NCBI RefSeq assembly: GCF_009208565.1
Contig: NZ_WFLK01000004.1
Span: 186,001-250,000, forward strand
DNA: 64,000 nucleotides
Direction of reading: 5' to 3'
Source of the DNA: Janthinobacterium aquaticum
Lineage (GTDB): Bacteria > Pseudomonadota > Gammaproteobacteria > Burkholderiales > Burkholderiaceae_D
The notes under the pieces were generated by a model. It saw only the letters and a program-made list of their open reading frames with translations, had not been told where the DNA came from and did not search any database. The stretch's first letter is position 1. The number at the start of each line of letters is the position of its first letter. Below are positions 1 through 9,005 of the stretch, one piece after another. Made by a program: the position numbers and the translations under genes.

Positions 1-121
1 CGCCGCCCATGCGCGCTGCTACCGTAATTTCCTTGATCAGGCGCGTCCAGATCTTGCCGCGCTTGGCATCCGTGGCAGCTTTTTTATGCTTGATATTGGC
101 CCATTTGCTATGTCCTGCCAT
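1..121 (-). CDS. YebC/PmpR family transcriptional regulator, N-terminal part (cut by window edge)
   Basis: Only the first 40 codons lie in the window. Read leftward from an ATG at 119-121 they give a protein beginning [20 protein letters not shown] and continuing with [21 protein letters not shown]-like residues. This is the highly conserved N-terminus of the YebC/PmpR/TACO1 family. Members are about 240 residues long and act as DNA-binding regulators or as translation factors that relieve ribosome stalling. The remainder lies outside the window, so completeness cannot be judged. It is divergent from the phosphatase gene that starts at 275. Confidence 0.93.
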   Translation of the reverse strand, partial: MAGHSKWANIKHKKAATDAKRGKIWTRLIKEITVAARMGG

Positions 122-274
122 GTCGAATTTCCTTAGACGGGTGTTCAATTGTGGCCGATATTTTAGCATATCGCCCCCTCGCAAAGCGGCATGGACAGGT
201 CATCAAGCCGACATAATCTGTTGTTAAAGTGACGCGTTTTCATCTCTCACAACACTCGGGGCGGACGCACTATC

Positions 275-2761
275 ATGGCAAAACAAATGGACAGAAGGCA
301 ATTTTTGCGCCTGGGCGGCTTTATTACCGTGTCGGTGGCCACTGCCGGCCTTACCGCCTGCGGCAGCAGCGACTACGGCGACGACGGCATGCCGCTGGCA
401 GCCGGCCGCGACTGGAAATTCCCGCAAAGTATCGCTTCGGGCGATCCGCGCGCCGACAGCGTGATGCTGTGGACGCGCGTAGTACCAAGCAGCCTCGACG
501 CAGTCGCCGCCGTGCCCATGCCCGCTGCCGGTGCCACCGACGTGTCGGTGCGCCTGATCGTAGTCGCGGCCGACAATACGACCGGCCTGGGGGGCAATGC
601 GGCGCTGACCGGCACGCCGGTGGTCGACGCCAAACTGCCTTTGAGGGCGCAATTCGACAATACCTTGCGCCACAAGGTTACCGGCCTGCAGCCGGGCCAG
701 GTGTATTTCTATCAGTTCATTGCCGGCGAGGTGCGCTCCAACGTGGGCCGCTTCAAGACCGCGCCGGCGGCCACGGCCGATGTGGCGCAGCTGCAGTTCG
801 CCTACCTGACCTGCCAGGACTGGAGCATCAACCACTGGGGCGCGCTCGGCCATATCGCCGCCAACGAGTCGCTCGACTTTATCGTGCACCTGGGCGACTA
901 TATCTACGAGACCGTGGGTGAAGCGTTCCAGAGCGGCGCCGTGGAAAGCCGCCACGACCAGTTGAAGCTGCCGGACGGCACCTTCAAGTCCGGCACCAGC
1001 GGCGCCAAGTACGCCACCACCACTGCCGACTACCGCTACCTGTACAAAAAATACCGCACCGATACCCGCCTGCAGGCCGTGCACGAGCGCTTTGCCTTTA
1101 TCGCCGTGTGGGACGACCATGAATTTACCGACGACGCCTGGCAGGATGCCTCGACCTATGAAGGCATTGTGGCCGCTGACGGCAGCGACCTGCACCAGCC
1201 ATCGCGCCGCCGCAACGCCAACCAGGCCTGGTTTGAATACATGCCGGCCGACGTCACGTTCGACGCGTCGGCCAGCACGTTCCAAAATATCCAGATCTAT
1301 CGCGACTTCCAGTTCGGCAAATTGATGCAGCTGGTAATGACCGACGAGCGCCTGTACCGCGCCGACCATGCGATTCCCGAAGCATCGATCAATCCGGCCA
1401 CCGGCAAGGCGCTGGGCAGCATCGGCAGCCGCTATCTGGTGCCGCAGCAACTGTTTGATGGCGCCGAAGCGCAGAAGATGGCTGCCGCTACCAAGGCTGG
1501 CGCCGATGGCCTGGGCGCCGTCAGCATGCTGGGCGTGACCCAGCGCGAATGGTGGAAGGGCAAGATGAAGTCGGCCACATCCACCTGGAAGCTGTGGGGC
1601 AATGAAGTATCGCTGCTGCGCATGGGCTTTAACGGCGTCGATGCGATTGCCACGCTGGTGGCTTTAAGTTCAGTCTCGACCATCGGCACGGCGATTGCCA
1701 ATACGGTGCTGCTGGCCGGCGGCAATGTGCGTGTCGCTTCGGCCATCGTGGCAGCTTCGACTGCCGGCGCCAGCAACAGCGTGGCGCAGGCCGCCGCCAT
1801 GGCGATTGCCGGCGCCGCCGCCAACGCCACCGCGCAGGCGGGCTCTGCCATGGGTGCAGGCCTGAGCGCGGCGCAGGCCGCCATCACGGTGGCCGCCTAC
1901 AACAGCGCCACGCCGGCGGCCGCTGCGCAGGTGATCGCGTTTGGCTGGATCAAGCCGGACGTACAGGCCAGGCAGGCGGCATCGGCTTTTGTCACCGCTT
2001 CCGGCCAGGCCGCTGCGCTGGCGCCGTTTTTCAACCGTTTCCTGCTCAATTGCGACCAGTGGGACGGCTACAACAGCGAACGCAAGGCGCTGATGGCGCA
2101 CCTGAAGACCAATGCCATCGGTAACGTGGTGGCCATTACCGGCGATATCCATTCCTTCTTTGCCGGCACCGTCAATGATGATTTCGACGCCGCTGGTGGC
2201 GGCACGCCGGTGATGGTGGACCTGGTGTCGGCGGGCGTGAGTTCCGACTCCTTCTTCAGCTACATGAATTCGGCGGCCCAGGGCGATATCGGCACGCTGG
2301 TCAGCTACCCGCTGGCCATTCCTGTGCCGGGCGTGGGCACCGTCAATCTGGCCATCAACCTGCTCGACTACACCATGGGCAAGGCCGCACCGACCGTCGA
2401 CAGCCTGTTTGAGCAGCTGCGCGTGCAACTGCGCGGCGCGCTGGCCGCCAAGGGCGTGCCCGAAGCCCAGCTCGACGCTACCGTGACTGCCGTGCAGGCC
2501 GGTCTGAAAGCAAGCACCGACTTCTCCGGCACCCTGCTGGCGCTGGCGCAGCAACTGGCCGGCCTGGGCAACAATCCGTGGATGAAGCACCTGAACACGG
2601 ACGCCCAGGGCTACACGGTCGTCACGCTGACCCCCGGCAAGCTGGTGGCCCAGTTCAAGCAGGTCAACAAGCTGGTCGGCAGCAATGCGCCAGCCAGCGT
2701 GATTGCGCGGGTAACCACCGCGACGGTTGTGGCGGGAACGGCGGCGGTAACGGTGGCGTAG
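275..2761 (+). CDS. PhoD-like alkaline phosphatase/phosphodiesterase, Tat-exported, with Ala-rich insertions
   Basis: A secreted metallophosphoesterase of the PhoD family, expected to release phosphate from phosphomono- or diesters outside the cytoplasm. The N-terminus carries a twin-arginine motif (RRQFLRLGG, residues 7-15) followed by a hydrophobic stretch and LTAC, which resembles a lipobox at residues 26-29. Metal-site motifs are visible: HLGDYIYE near residue 205, WDDHEF near 279, GNEV near 443, NCDQWDGY near 590 and GDIHSFF near 623. At 828 residues it is well above the roughly 500-580 usual for PhoD. The extra length is mostly two segments rich in Ala, Gly and Val, at about residues 459-585 and 656-765. 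Its TAG stop at 2759-2761 lies inside the adjacent REP-like repeat. Family assignment is firm; substrate is not known. Confidence 0.9.
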   Translation: MAKQMDRRQFLRLGGFITVSVATAGLTACGSSDYGDDGMPLAAGRDWKFPQSIASGDPRADSVMLWTRVVPSSLDAVAAVPMPAAGATDVSVRLIVVAADNTTGLGGNAALTGTPVVDAKLPLRAQFDNTLRHKVTGLQPGQVYFYQFIAGEVRSNVGRFKTAPAATADVAQLQFAYLTCQDWSINHWGALGHIAANESLDFIVHLGDYIYETVGEAFQSGAVESRHDQLKLPDGTFKSGTSGAKYATTTADYRYLYKKYRTDTRLQAVHERFAFIAVWDDHEFTDDAWQDASTYEGIVAADGSDLHQPSRRRNANQAWFEYMPADVTFDASASTFQNIQIYRDFQFGKLMQLVMTDERLYRADHAIPEASINPATGKALGSIGSRYLVPQQLFDGAEAQKMAAATKAGADGLGAVSMLGVTQREWWKGKMKSATSTWKLWGNEVSLLRMGFNGVDAIATLVALSSVSTIGTAIANTVLLAGGNVRVASAIVAASTAGASNSVAQAAAMAIAGAAANATAQAGSAMGAGLSAAQAAITVAAYNSATPAAAAQVIAFGWIKPDVQARQAASAFVTASGQAAALAPFFNRFLLNCDQWDGYNSERKALMAHLKTNAIGNVVAITGDIHSFFAGTVNDDFDAAGGGTPVMVDLVSAGVSSDSFFSYMNSAAQGDIGTLVSYPLAIPVPGVGTVNLAINLLDYTMGKAAPTVDSLFEQLRVQLRGALAAKGVPEAQLDATVTAVQAGLKASTDFSGTLLALAQQLAGLGNNPWMKHLNTDAQGYTVVTLTPGKLVAQFKQVNKLVGSNAPASVIARVTTATVVAGTAAVTVA

Positions 2762-2855
2762 GTCGGATTAGGCCGCAGGCCGTAATCCGACAACACCAGT
2801 AACGCCAACAATGTTGTCGGATTACGCGGGGCTTTGCCCCGCTAATCCGACCTAC
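2758..2855. repeat. REP-like intergenic element, copy 1 (two inverted units)
   Basis: The sequence begins GTAGGTCGGATTAG, forms a short hairpin to CGTAATCCGACAAC, and is followed by the same unit in the opposite orientation ending in CTAATCCGACCTAC. The two units flank a CAACAATGTTG core. Six more copies occur in this window (8798, 34418, 41690, 44934, 50364 and 58096). The left end overlaps the phosphatase stop codon, and the right end stops about 23 nt before the start of the DMT transporter. Confidence 0.9.
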
Positions 2856-2878
2856 GCCACTTCCATTACAATCACGGG

Positions 2879-3799
2879 ATGAGCACCACTCCCGCCCCTG
2901 TCGCACCACCTCCTGTTTCCCGTTCCGTCTATCTCGGTGGCCTGGCCATTGCCGTGGGCGGGGCGGTGCTGTTTTCCACCAAGGCCATCGTGGCCAAGCT
3001 GTTGTACCGCTACCAGATCGACGCCGTCACGCTGATCGCGTTTCGCATGATCTTCTCCTTGCCGGTGTTTGCCGTGATTGCCTGCTGGCAGATGCGCACG
3101 GCGCCGCCTTTGTCGTGGCGTGACCGCTGGCAACTGGTCGGGCTGGGTCTGGTTGGCTACTATTTGTCGAGCTATCTGGATTTTCTCGGGCTGCAATATA
3201 TTTCGGTCGGGCTGGAGCGGCTGATTTTGTTCCTCACGCCCACCTTTGTGCTGTTAATTACCACCGTCTACTTCAAGTACGCCATCAGCCGTGTGCAGTG
3301 GCTGGCCCTGCTGACGTCCTATTGCGGCATCGTGCTGGTGTTCGTGCATGATCTGCAGGGCGGCGCCAGCAATGTGGCGCTGGGCTCCACGCTGGTGCTG
3401 GGCGCGGCCTGCTCGTATGCTGTGTATCTGCTCGGTTCAGGCGAGCTGGTCAAGCGTATCGGCTCGCTGCGCCTGGTCAGCTATGCGATGTGCGTGGCCA
3501 GCTTTGCCTGCATCGCGCAGTTCTTTATCCTGCGCCCGGTCAGCCTATTGATACAGCCCGAGGCCGTGTATGGCTGGTCTCTGGTCAATGGCATATTCTG
3601 CACCGTGCTGCCGGTGTTTATGACCATGATCGCGGTCGAGCGTATCGGCGCGCCCGTGGCCTCGCAGGCCGGCATGATCGGCCCCGTTTCGACGCTGTTC
3701 CTGGGCGCCATGATCCTCGACGAACCTATTACCAGTTGGCAACTGGCTGGCACCAGCCTGGTACTCGCTGGTATTTATTTGCTGTCGAAAAAGAAGTAA
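2879..3799 (+). CDS. DMT superfamily transporter (two EamA domains)
   Basis: A 306-residue integral membrane protein made of about ten hydrophobic helices in two tandem EamA repeats. The first repeat includes [18 protein letters not shown] near the N-terminus. The second repeat contains the typical [18 protein letters not shown] pattern near residue 270. EamA proteins export metabolites or amino acids, or act as broad drug/metabolite carriers; this one's substrate is unknown. It is followed 28 nt later by methylglyoxal synthase and then by a quinone reductase in the same direction, so the three are probably co-transcribed up to the terminator at 5263. Confidence 0.9.
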   Translation: MSTTPAPVAPPPVSRSVYLGGLAIAVGGAVLFSTKAIVAKLLYRYQIDAVTLIAFRMIFSLPVFAVIACWQMRTAPPLSWRDRWQLVGLGLVGYYLSSYLDFLGLQYISVGLERLILFLTPTFVLLITTVYFKYAISRVQWLALLTSYCGIVLVFVHDLQGGASNVALGSTLVLGAACSYAVYLLGSGELVKRIGSLRLVSYAMCVASFACIAQFFILRPVSLLIQPEAVYGWSLVNGIFCTVLPVFMTMIAVERIGAPVASQAGMIGPVSTLFLGAMILDEPITSWQLAGTSLVLAGIYLLSKKK

Positions 3800-3827
3800 C
3801 CTCTTTCCACCTCACCTTGACCTCACC

Positions 3828-4226
3828 ATGAAAACACGTATCGCCCTGATCTCGCACGACAAGAAAAAAGATGACATGATTGCCCTGGCCAGCGAATACC
3901 GCGATTTTTTGATGACCTGCGAACTGTCAGCCACCGGCACCACCGGCGGGCGCCTGATCAATGAAGTGGGGCTGGAGGTCGAGCGCAAGCATTCTGGCCC
4001 GTTCGGCGGCGACCTGCAGATCGGCGCGCTGCTGGTCGAAGGCCTGATCGATTGCGTGATTTTCCTGCGCGACCCGATGACGCCGCAGCCGCACGAGCCG
4101 GACATCAACGCGCTGGTGCGCGCCTGCGACGTGCACAATATTGCTTGTGCCACCAACCTGTCGTCAGCGCATCTGGTACTGTCGCAATTGCAGGCACAGG
4201 CAAGGGCGCTGGCAAAGACAGCCTGA
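3828..4226 (+). CDS. mgsA: methylglyoxal synthase
   Basis: Converts dihydroxyacetone phosphate to methylglyoxal and phosphate, the entry to the methylglyoxal bypass of lower glycolysis, in the cytosol. The 132-residue protein contains the family signatures: HDKKK (10-14), phosphate-binding TGTTGG (36-41), [12 protein letters not shown] (56-67) with the catalytic Asp of GGD at 62, [11 protein letters not shown] around His89, and the closing NIACATN. It is shorter than the 152-residue E. coli enzyme because both ends are trimmed, but no active-site element is missing. It lies between a DMT transporter and a quinone oxidoreductase, with 28-nt gaps on both sides. Confidence 0.95.
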   Translation: MKTRIALISHDKKKDDMIALASEYRDFLMTCELSATGTTGGRLINEVGLEVERKHSGPFGGDLQIGALLVEGLIDCVIFLRDPMTPQPHEPDINALVRACDVHNIACATNLSSAHLVLSQLQAQARALAKTA

Positions 4227-4254
4227 CCGATTTTCCCTGAACAAGGAGTAGGCA

Positions 4255-5244
4255 ATGAGTGAGTTGATCAGTACCAAGGCCATCCGTATGCACCGTACCG
4301 GCGGCCCGGAGGTGATGGAGTATGTCGATGTGGAACTGGCGCCGCCCGGCCCCGGCGAAGCGCGTGTCCGGCACGAGGCAATCGGCCTGAACTTTATCGA
4401 TGTCTATTTCCGCACCGGCCTGTATCCGCAGCTGCTGCCAGGCGGCCTGGGCGTGGAAGGCGCCGGCATTGTCGAGGCGGTGGGTGAGGGCGTGACGGAA
4501 GTCAAGGTGGGCGACCGCGTTGCCTATGCGGCGCGCATCAATGGCGCCTATGCGCAGCAGCGCAATATTCCGGCCAATCTGCTGCTGGCGCTGCCCGAAC
4601 GTATCGGCTTCGATACGGCTGCCGCCATGATGCTGCAGGGGCTGACGGTGCAATACCTGTTTCACCGCACAGTTGCGCTCAAGGCCGGCGACACCATTTT
4701 GTTCCATGCAGCAGCGGGCGGCGTCGGGCTGATCGCCTGCCAGTGGGCCAAGGTGCTGGGCGTCAACCTGATCGGCACCGTGGGCTCCGATGAAAAAGCC
4801 GCGCTGGCCAGCGCGCATGGCGCTGCCCATGTAATCAACTACAACAAGGAAAATTTTGTCGAGCGCGTGCGCGAGATTACCGGCGGCAAAGGCGTCTCGG
4901 TGGTGTACGACTCGATCGGCAAGGATACCTTTACCGGCTCGCTCGACTGCCTGGCGCCGCTGGGCATGATGGTCAGCTTCGGCAACGCCTCCGGTCCGGT
5001 ACCGCCATTTTCGCTGACCGAACTCGGTTCGCGCGGCTCGCTGTTCATTACCCGCCCGTCGCTGTTCAGCTATGCCAGCAACCGCAGCAATCTCGAAGAG
5101 ATGGCTGCCTCGCTGTTCGGCGTGGTCAGCAGCGGTGAAGTGAAAGTCGATGTGCACCAGCGCTACCGGCTCGACGAGGTGGCGCGCGCCCACACGGAAC
5201 TGGAAGCGCGCAAGACCACCGGTTCGAGCATTCTGCTGCCTTGA
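4255..5244 (+). CDS. NADPH:quinone oxidoreductase, zinc-independent MDR family
   Basis: A 329-residue member of the medium-chain dehydrogenase/reductase family, resembling Qor: one-electron or hydride reduction of quinones or reactive enones with NADPH. The N-terminal GroES-like domain carries GLNFIDVYFRTGLYP, typical of quinone reductases and lacking the zinc ligands of alcohol dehydrogenases. The Rossmann domain has the nucleotide-binding AAAGGVGL motif near residue 145. A good ribosome-binding site (AAGGAG) precedes the ATG. It is last in the DMT-mgsA-qor run and is followed by an intrinsic terminator. A role in detoxifying carbonyls next to methylglyoxal synthase is plausible but inferred. 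Confidence 0.9.
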   Translation: MSELISTKAIRMHRTGGPEVMEYVDVELAPPGPGEARVRHEAIGLNFIDVYFRTGLYPQLLPGGLGVEGAGIVEAVGEGVTEVKVGDRVAYAARINGAYAQQRNIPANLLLALPERIGFDTAAAMMLQGLTVQYLFHRTVALKAGDTILFHAAAGGVGLIACQWAKVLGVNLIGTVGSDEKAALASAHGAAHVINYNKENFVERVREITGGKGVSVVYDSIGKDTFTGSLDCLAPLGMMVSFGNASGPVPPFSLTELGSRGSLFITRPSLFSYASNRSNLEEMAASLFGVVSSGEVKVDVHQRYRLDEVARAHTELEARKTTGSSILLP

Positions 5245-5262
5245 ACCTCAAGCTGGCAGGCG

Positions 5263-5297
5263 AAAAAAAAAGCTGACATCGCTGTCAGCTTTTTTTA
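5263..5297. terminator. bidirectional intrinsic terminator between qor and the DUF4136 gene
   Basis: A perfect 8-bp stem (AGCTGACA at 5271-5278, TGTCAGCT at 5283-5290) with a 4-nt loop is flanked by an A-run on the left and a T-run on the right. It can therefore terminate both the rightward quinone reductase transcript and the leftward lipoprotein transcript, which converge here. Confidence 0.92.
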
Positions 5298-5313
5298 TTG
5301 CTCGTGGTGAGAA

Positions 5314-5940
5314 TTACTCTACCTTGACTTCGACCTGGCGCGGCACGCCGCTACGGCCTGGAAAGTCGGCAAAGGCGCTGGCCACCATGGCCGGCATCAC
5401 TTGTGGCGTGGCGCGTTTGGTGCTGGCCGAATGCACGGTCACGTCATACAGTTTCTTGCCATTGCGCTCGTTGATGGTGACACGCAGGTCGCGCTCGAAT
5501 TTGTGGCGCACCGATTCTTCCACTTCCATCGGGCCGCCCCAGAACGGGCTGTAGCCAAAGCGGCCATAGCCGGGCCAGGCGCCATAACGATAGCCGTAGC
5601 GGCCAGGCCAGTAGCCGGGGCCGTACCAGAACGGGTCGGTGGCCTGCAGCACGCGCTCGGGCACATCGGTGGTGGAAAAGCGCATCGATACGCGCAGCTT
5701 GGCACTGGCCGGGCCTGACGCTTCGCCAAAGCCCTGCTTGGCCAGTTCGTTGCGCACCAGGTTTTGATAGCTGCGGTATTCCAGCGTGTCTTCCTGCGCC
5801 GCTGGCGTTTCGAACACATAGGATTTGTCATTCAGCTGCGCCGGCCAGTCATGGAAGGCCGTCACATCGCTGCGGATGGTGGTGGCGCAGCCGGTCAGCA
5901 TCACGGTCAGCGCGGTAAATACAATAGCCAGGGTTTTCAT
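5314..5940 (-). CDS. DUF4136 domain lipoprotein
   Basis: A 208-residue predicted lipoprotein. The signal peptide is MKTLAIVFTALTVMLTGC, with lipobox LTGC and lipidation at Cys18. The mature part follows the DUF4136 pattern: an opening SDVTAFHDWP, the segment DTLEYRSYQNLVRNELAKQG for the first helix, then a Gly/Tyr/Trp-rich loop around residues 105-140, and a C-terminal half ending in a conserved FPGRSG motif. Function is not known for the family beyond envelope location. It is a single gene, convergent with the quinone reductase gene. Confidence 0.88.
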   Translation of the reverse strand: MKTLAIVFTALTVMLTGCATTIRSDVTAFHDWPAQLNDKSYVFETPAAQEDTLEYRSYQNLVRNELAKQGFGEASGPASAKLRVSMRFSTTDVPERVLQATDPFWYGPGYWPGRYGYRYGAWPGYGRFGYSPFWGGPMEVEESVRHKFERDLRVTINERNGKKLYDVTVHSASTKRATPQVMPAMVASAFADFPGRSGVPRQVEVKVE

Positions 5941-6140
5941 GCCTTGCTCTCCTCAATTAAAGACGCAATTGTTCGACTGTCAGTTTAAGGGTACGCCACG
6001 CTACGGCAATTGACTATTACAGAATGTTACCCGCTGTGTTAGCTGGCAAGCATATGTGACCAAATAGGCGCCAATTCATCCCGGCACCGGGCCGGTATTG
6101 GTAAAATAGGCCTTTATCCGGCTCTCATTTCACTATCACT

Positions 6141-8792
6141 ATGCGCACAGACAGCCCTCAGACGATTTACCGCAAGGATTACACCCCTCCCAGTTTTCTG
6201 GTTGACAGTGTTGAACTTGGTTTCGATCTCGACCCCGCCCGCACGATAGTGGCGAGCCGGATCCGCATGCGTCACAACCCGGCCAGCAGCAGCCGCAGCA
6301 TCGAGCTGCATGGCGAGCATATCGAACTGGTGCAGGTACGCCTGAACGGTAAAGTCTTGAAACCTTCGCAATACAAGCTGACGGCCAGCACCCTCACCAT
6401 CCCGAAAGCGCCCGACGAAGTCGAACTCGACATCGAGACCATTCTGGCGCCGCAGGACAATACCTCGCTGTCCGGCCTGTACGTGTCTAACCATAACTTC
6501 TTTACGCAATGCGAAGCCGAGGGTTTCCGCCGCATCACTTTCTTCCCGGACCGCCCGGACGTCATGGCGCGCTACACCGTGATGCTGCGCGCCGACAAGG
6601 CCAAGTACCCGGTGCTGTTGTCGAACGGCAATTTGATCGAAGAGGGCGACCTCGGCGACGGCCGCCATTACGCCAAATGGGAAGATCCGTTCAAGAAGCC
6701 GTCCTATCTGTTTGCGCTGGTGGCCGCCAAGCTGGTGTGCCAGGAAGAGCATTTCAAGCTGGCCGATGGCCGCACCGTGCTGCTGCAGGTATGGGTGGAA
6801 GAGGGCAACCTCGACAAGACTGACTACGCCATGCAGTCGCTGAAAAACTCCATCCGCTGGGATGAAGAGCGCTTCGGCCTGGAGCTGGACCTCGACCGCT
6901 TCATGATCGTGGCCGTCGGCGACTTCAATATGGGCGCGATGGAAAACAAGGGCCTCAATATCTTCAACACCAAATACGTGCTGGCCAACCCGCGCGTGGC
7001 CACCGATGTCGACTATGCCGGCATCGAGGCGGTAGTCGGCCACGAGTATTTCCATAACTGGACCGGCAACCGCGTGACCTGCCGCGACTGGTTCCAGCTG
7101 TCGTTGAAAGAAGGCCTGACGGTGTTCCGCGACCAGGAATTCTCGGCCGACATGATTGGCACCGACACCGGCCGCGCCGTAACCCGCATCGACCAGGTGC
7201 GCACGCTGCGCCAGGCGCAGTTCCCGGAAGACGCCGGCCCGATGGCCCACCCGGTGCGCCCCGATTCTTTCGTTGAAATCAATAACTTCTACACCGTCAC
7301 CATCTACGAAAAAGGCGCCGAAGTCGTGCGCATGTATCAGACCCTGGTGGGCCGCGAGGGTTTCCGCAAGGGCATGGACCTGTACTTTGCGCGCCACGAC
7401 GAGCAGGCGGTGCAGTGCGACGACTTCCGCGCCGCCATGGCCGACGCCAACGACCGAGACTTCCAGCAGTTCGAGCGCTGGTACAGCCAGGCTGGCACGC
7501 CGGTGGTGAAAGCCGCCTCGCAGTACGATGCCGCCGCCCAAACCTTTACCCTGACGCTGTCCCAAAGCTGCCCGGCCACGCCTGGCCAGCCTCAGAAACT
7601 GCCGTTCCATATTCCTGTGACGGTAGGCCTGCTGGGCGCCGATGGATGCGACCTGTCATTGATTGTCGATGGCGTGGCGGCCGAGACCAACAGCGTGGTG
7701 CTGGAACTGACCCAGGCCGAGCAGACCTTTGTGTTCGCGCAAGTAAAAGAAGCGCCAGTGCCCTCGCTGCTGCGCGACTTTTCCGCACCGGTGGTGCTGC
7801 AGTACGACTACAGCGATGCGCAGTTGCTGCATCTGTTCCGCCACGACAGCGACCCGGTCAACCGCTGGGAAGCGGGTCAGCGCCTGGCCATGGCGCGCCT
7901 GCTGAAACTGACTGCCGCCCACGCAGCAGGCGAAACCCTGTCGCTGGACGACACCTTTATCGAGGCCCAGCGCGCCTTGCTGGCAGACGATACGCTCGAT
8001 GCGGCCTTCCGCGAGCTGGCCTTGATTCTGCCGTCCGAAACCATTATTGCCGAGCAACTGGCCCAGGTCGATCCGCATGCCATCCACGCGGCGCGCCAGT
8101 TCATGCGTCGCACCATCGCCGAGGCGCTCAAACCCGAACTGCTGGCGCAATACCACGCCAACCTGACGCCCGGCGACTACAGCCCCGACGCGCTGTCGGC
8201 CGGCAAGCGTGCGCTGAAAAACCTGGCGCTGGCCTATCTGCTGGTGGCGCCTGGCAAGGAAGAGCTGGCGCTGGCCCAGCAGCAGTTCGACAGCGCCGGC
8301 AATATGACCGACCGCGCCGCCGCGCTGGTCGCGCTGATCCATTCGGGCGATGAAGCTGCTGCGCAGGCCGCACTGGCTGATTTTTACCGCGATTTCAGCG
8401 GCGAAGCGCTGGTGGTCGACAAGTGGTTTGCCATGCAGGCCGCAGCGCCAACCACCGATGTGGCTGCCGTGCGCCAGCTGATGACGCATCCGGCCTTTAC
8501 GCTGAAAAACCCGAACCGCGCGCGCAGCCTGATCTTCAGCTTCGCCAACGGCAACCCGTCGCAGTTCCATACCCAGGACGGCAGCGGCTACGCCTTCTGG
8601 GCCGAGCAGGTGATTGCACTGGACGCCCTGAACCCGCAAGTAGCCGCGCGCCTGGCCCGCTCGATGGACCGCTGGCGCCGCTACGCTCCCGCCTTGCAGG
8701 AGCATATGCGCCGCGCCCTCGAACGCGTGGCAGCGAAGAAAAACCTGTCCAACGACGTGATGGAAGTCGTCTCCAAGGCATTATCAAATTAA
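6141..8792 (+). CDS. pepN: aminopeptidase N (M1 family)
   Basis: A zinc aminopeptidase that removes N-terminal residues from peptides in the cytosol. The 883-residue length fits bacterial PepN. The exopeptidase motif GAMEN is at 265-269. The zinc site HEYFH is at 301-305, with the second glutamate in LKEGLTVFRDQEF downstream. The C-terminal helical domain is complete, ending in KALSN. It is followed by a REP-like element and then by fbp in the same direction; the gap of about 213 nt makes a shared transcript uncertain. Confidence 0.96.
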   Translation: MRTDSPQTIYRKDYTPPSFLVDSVELGFDLDPARTIVASRIRMRHNPASSSRSIELHGEHIELVQVRLNGKVLKPSQYKLTASTLTIPKAPDEVELDIETILAPQDNTSLSGLYVSNHNFFTQCEAEGFRRITFFPDRPDVMARYTVMLRADKAKYPVLLSNGNLIEEGDLGDGRHYAKWEDPFKKPSYLFALVAAKLVCQEEHFKLADGRTVLLQVWVEEGNLDKTDYAMQSLKNSIRWDEERFGLELDLDRFMIVAVGDFNMGAMENKGLNIFNTKYVLANPRVATDVDYAGIEAVVGHEYFHNWTGNRVTCRDWFQLSLKEGLTVFRDQEFSADMIGTDTGRAVTRIDQVRTLRQAQFPEDAGPMAHPVRPDSFVEINNFYTVTIYEKGAEVVRMYQTLVGREGFRKGMDLYFARHDEQAVQCDDFRAAMADANDRDFQQFERWYSQAGTPVVKAASQYDAAAQTFTLTLSQSCPATPGQPQKLPFHIPVTVGLLGADGCDLSLIVDGVAAETNSVVLELTQAEQTFVFAQVKEAPVPSLLRDFSAPVVLQYDYSDAQLLHLFRHDSDPVNRWEAGQRLAMARLLKLTAAHAAGETLSLDDTFIEAQRALLADDTLDAAFRELALILPSETIIAEQLAQVDPHAIHAARQFMRRTIAEALKPELLAQYHANLTPGDYSPDALSAGKRALKNLALAYLLVAPGKEELALAQQQFDSAGNMTDRAAALVALIHSGDEAAAQAALADFYRDFSGEALVVDKWFAMQAAAPTTDVAAVRQLMTHPAFTLKNPNRARSLIFSFANGNPSQFHTQDGSGYAFWAEQVIALDALNPQVAARLARSMDRWRRYAPALQEHMRRALERVAAKKNLSNDVMEVVSKALSN

Positions 8793-8797
8793 TCGCT

Positions 8798-8908
8798 GTT
8801 GTCGGATTACGCTCATGCATTGCGTAGGTCGGATTAGCAGCGTAGGTCGGATTAGCCGCGCAGCGGCGTAATCCGACAACATTGTTGGCGCATAAACCAA
8901 CAATGTTG
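8798..8908. repeat. REP-like intergenic element, copy 2 (multi-unit)
   Basis: Starts six bases after the pepN stop with GTTGTCGGATTACG, then carries two consecutive GTAGGTCGGATTAG units. The second is paired with CGTAATCCGACAAC. An inverted pair CAACATTGTTGG / CCAACAATGTTG follows. The doubled direct unit shows this copy has been rearranged relative to the simple two-unit form at 2758. Confidence 0.88.
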
Positions 8909-9005
8909 ACGTATCAGCCAACATTGCTGGATCAGGCGCAGACCCTGGCCTTTGCCATGGTTTCGAGTAAACGCTCACCATTAAATTAAAACCAAAAGGG
9001 AAGTC

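Noticed and set aside
224-1450. Long leftward frame opposite the PhoD-like gene (and similar long frames opposite most genes)
   Set aside because: High-GC antisense shadows: His/Arg/Gly/Ala-rich, no ribosome-binding sites, no motifs; the sense genes have complete families.
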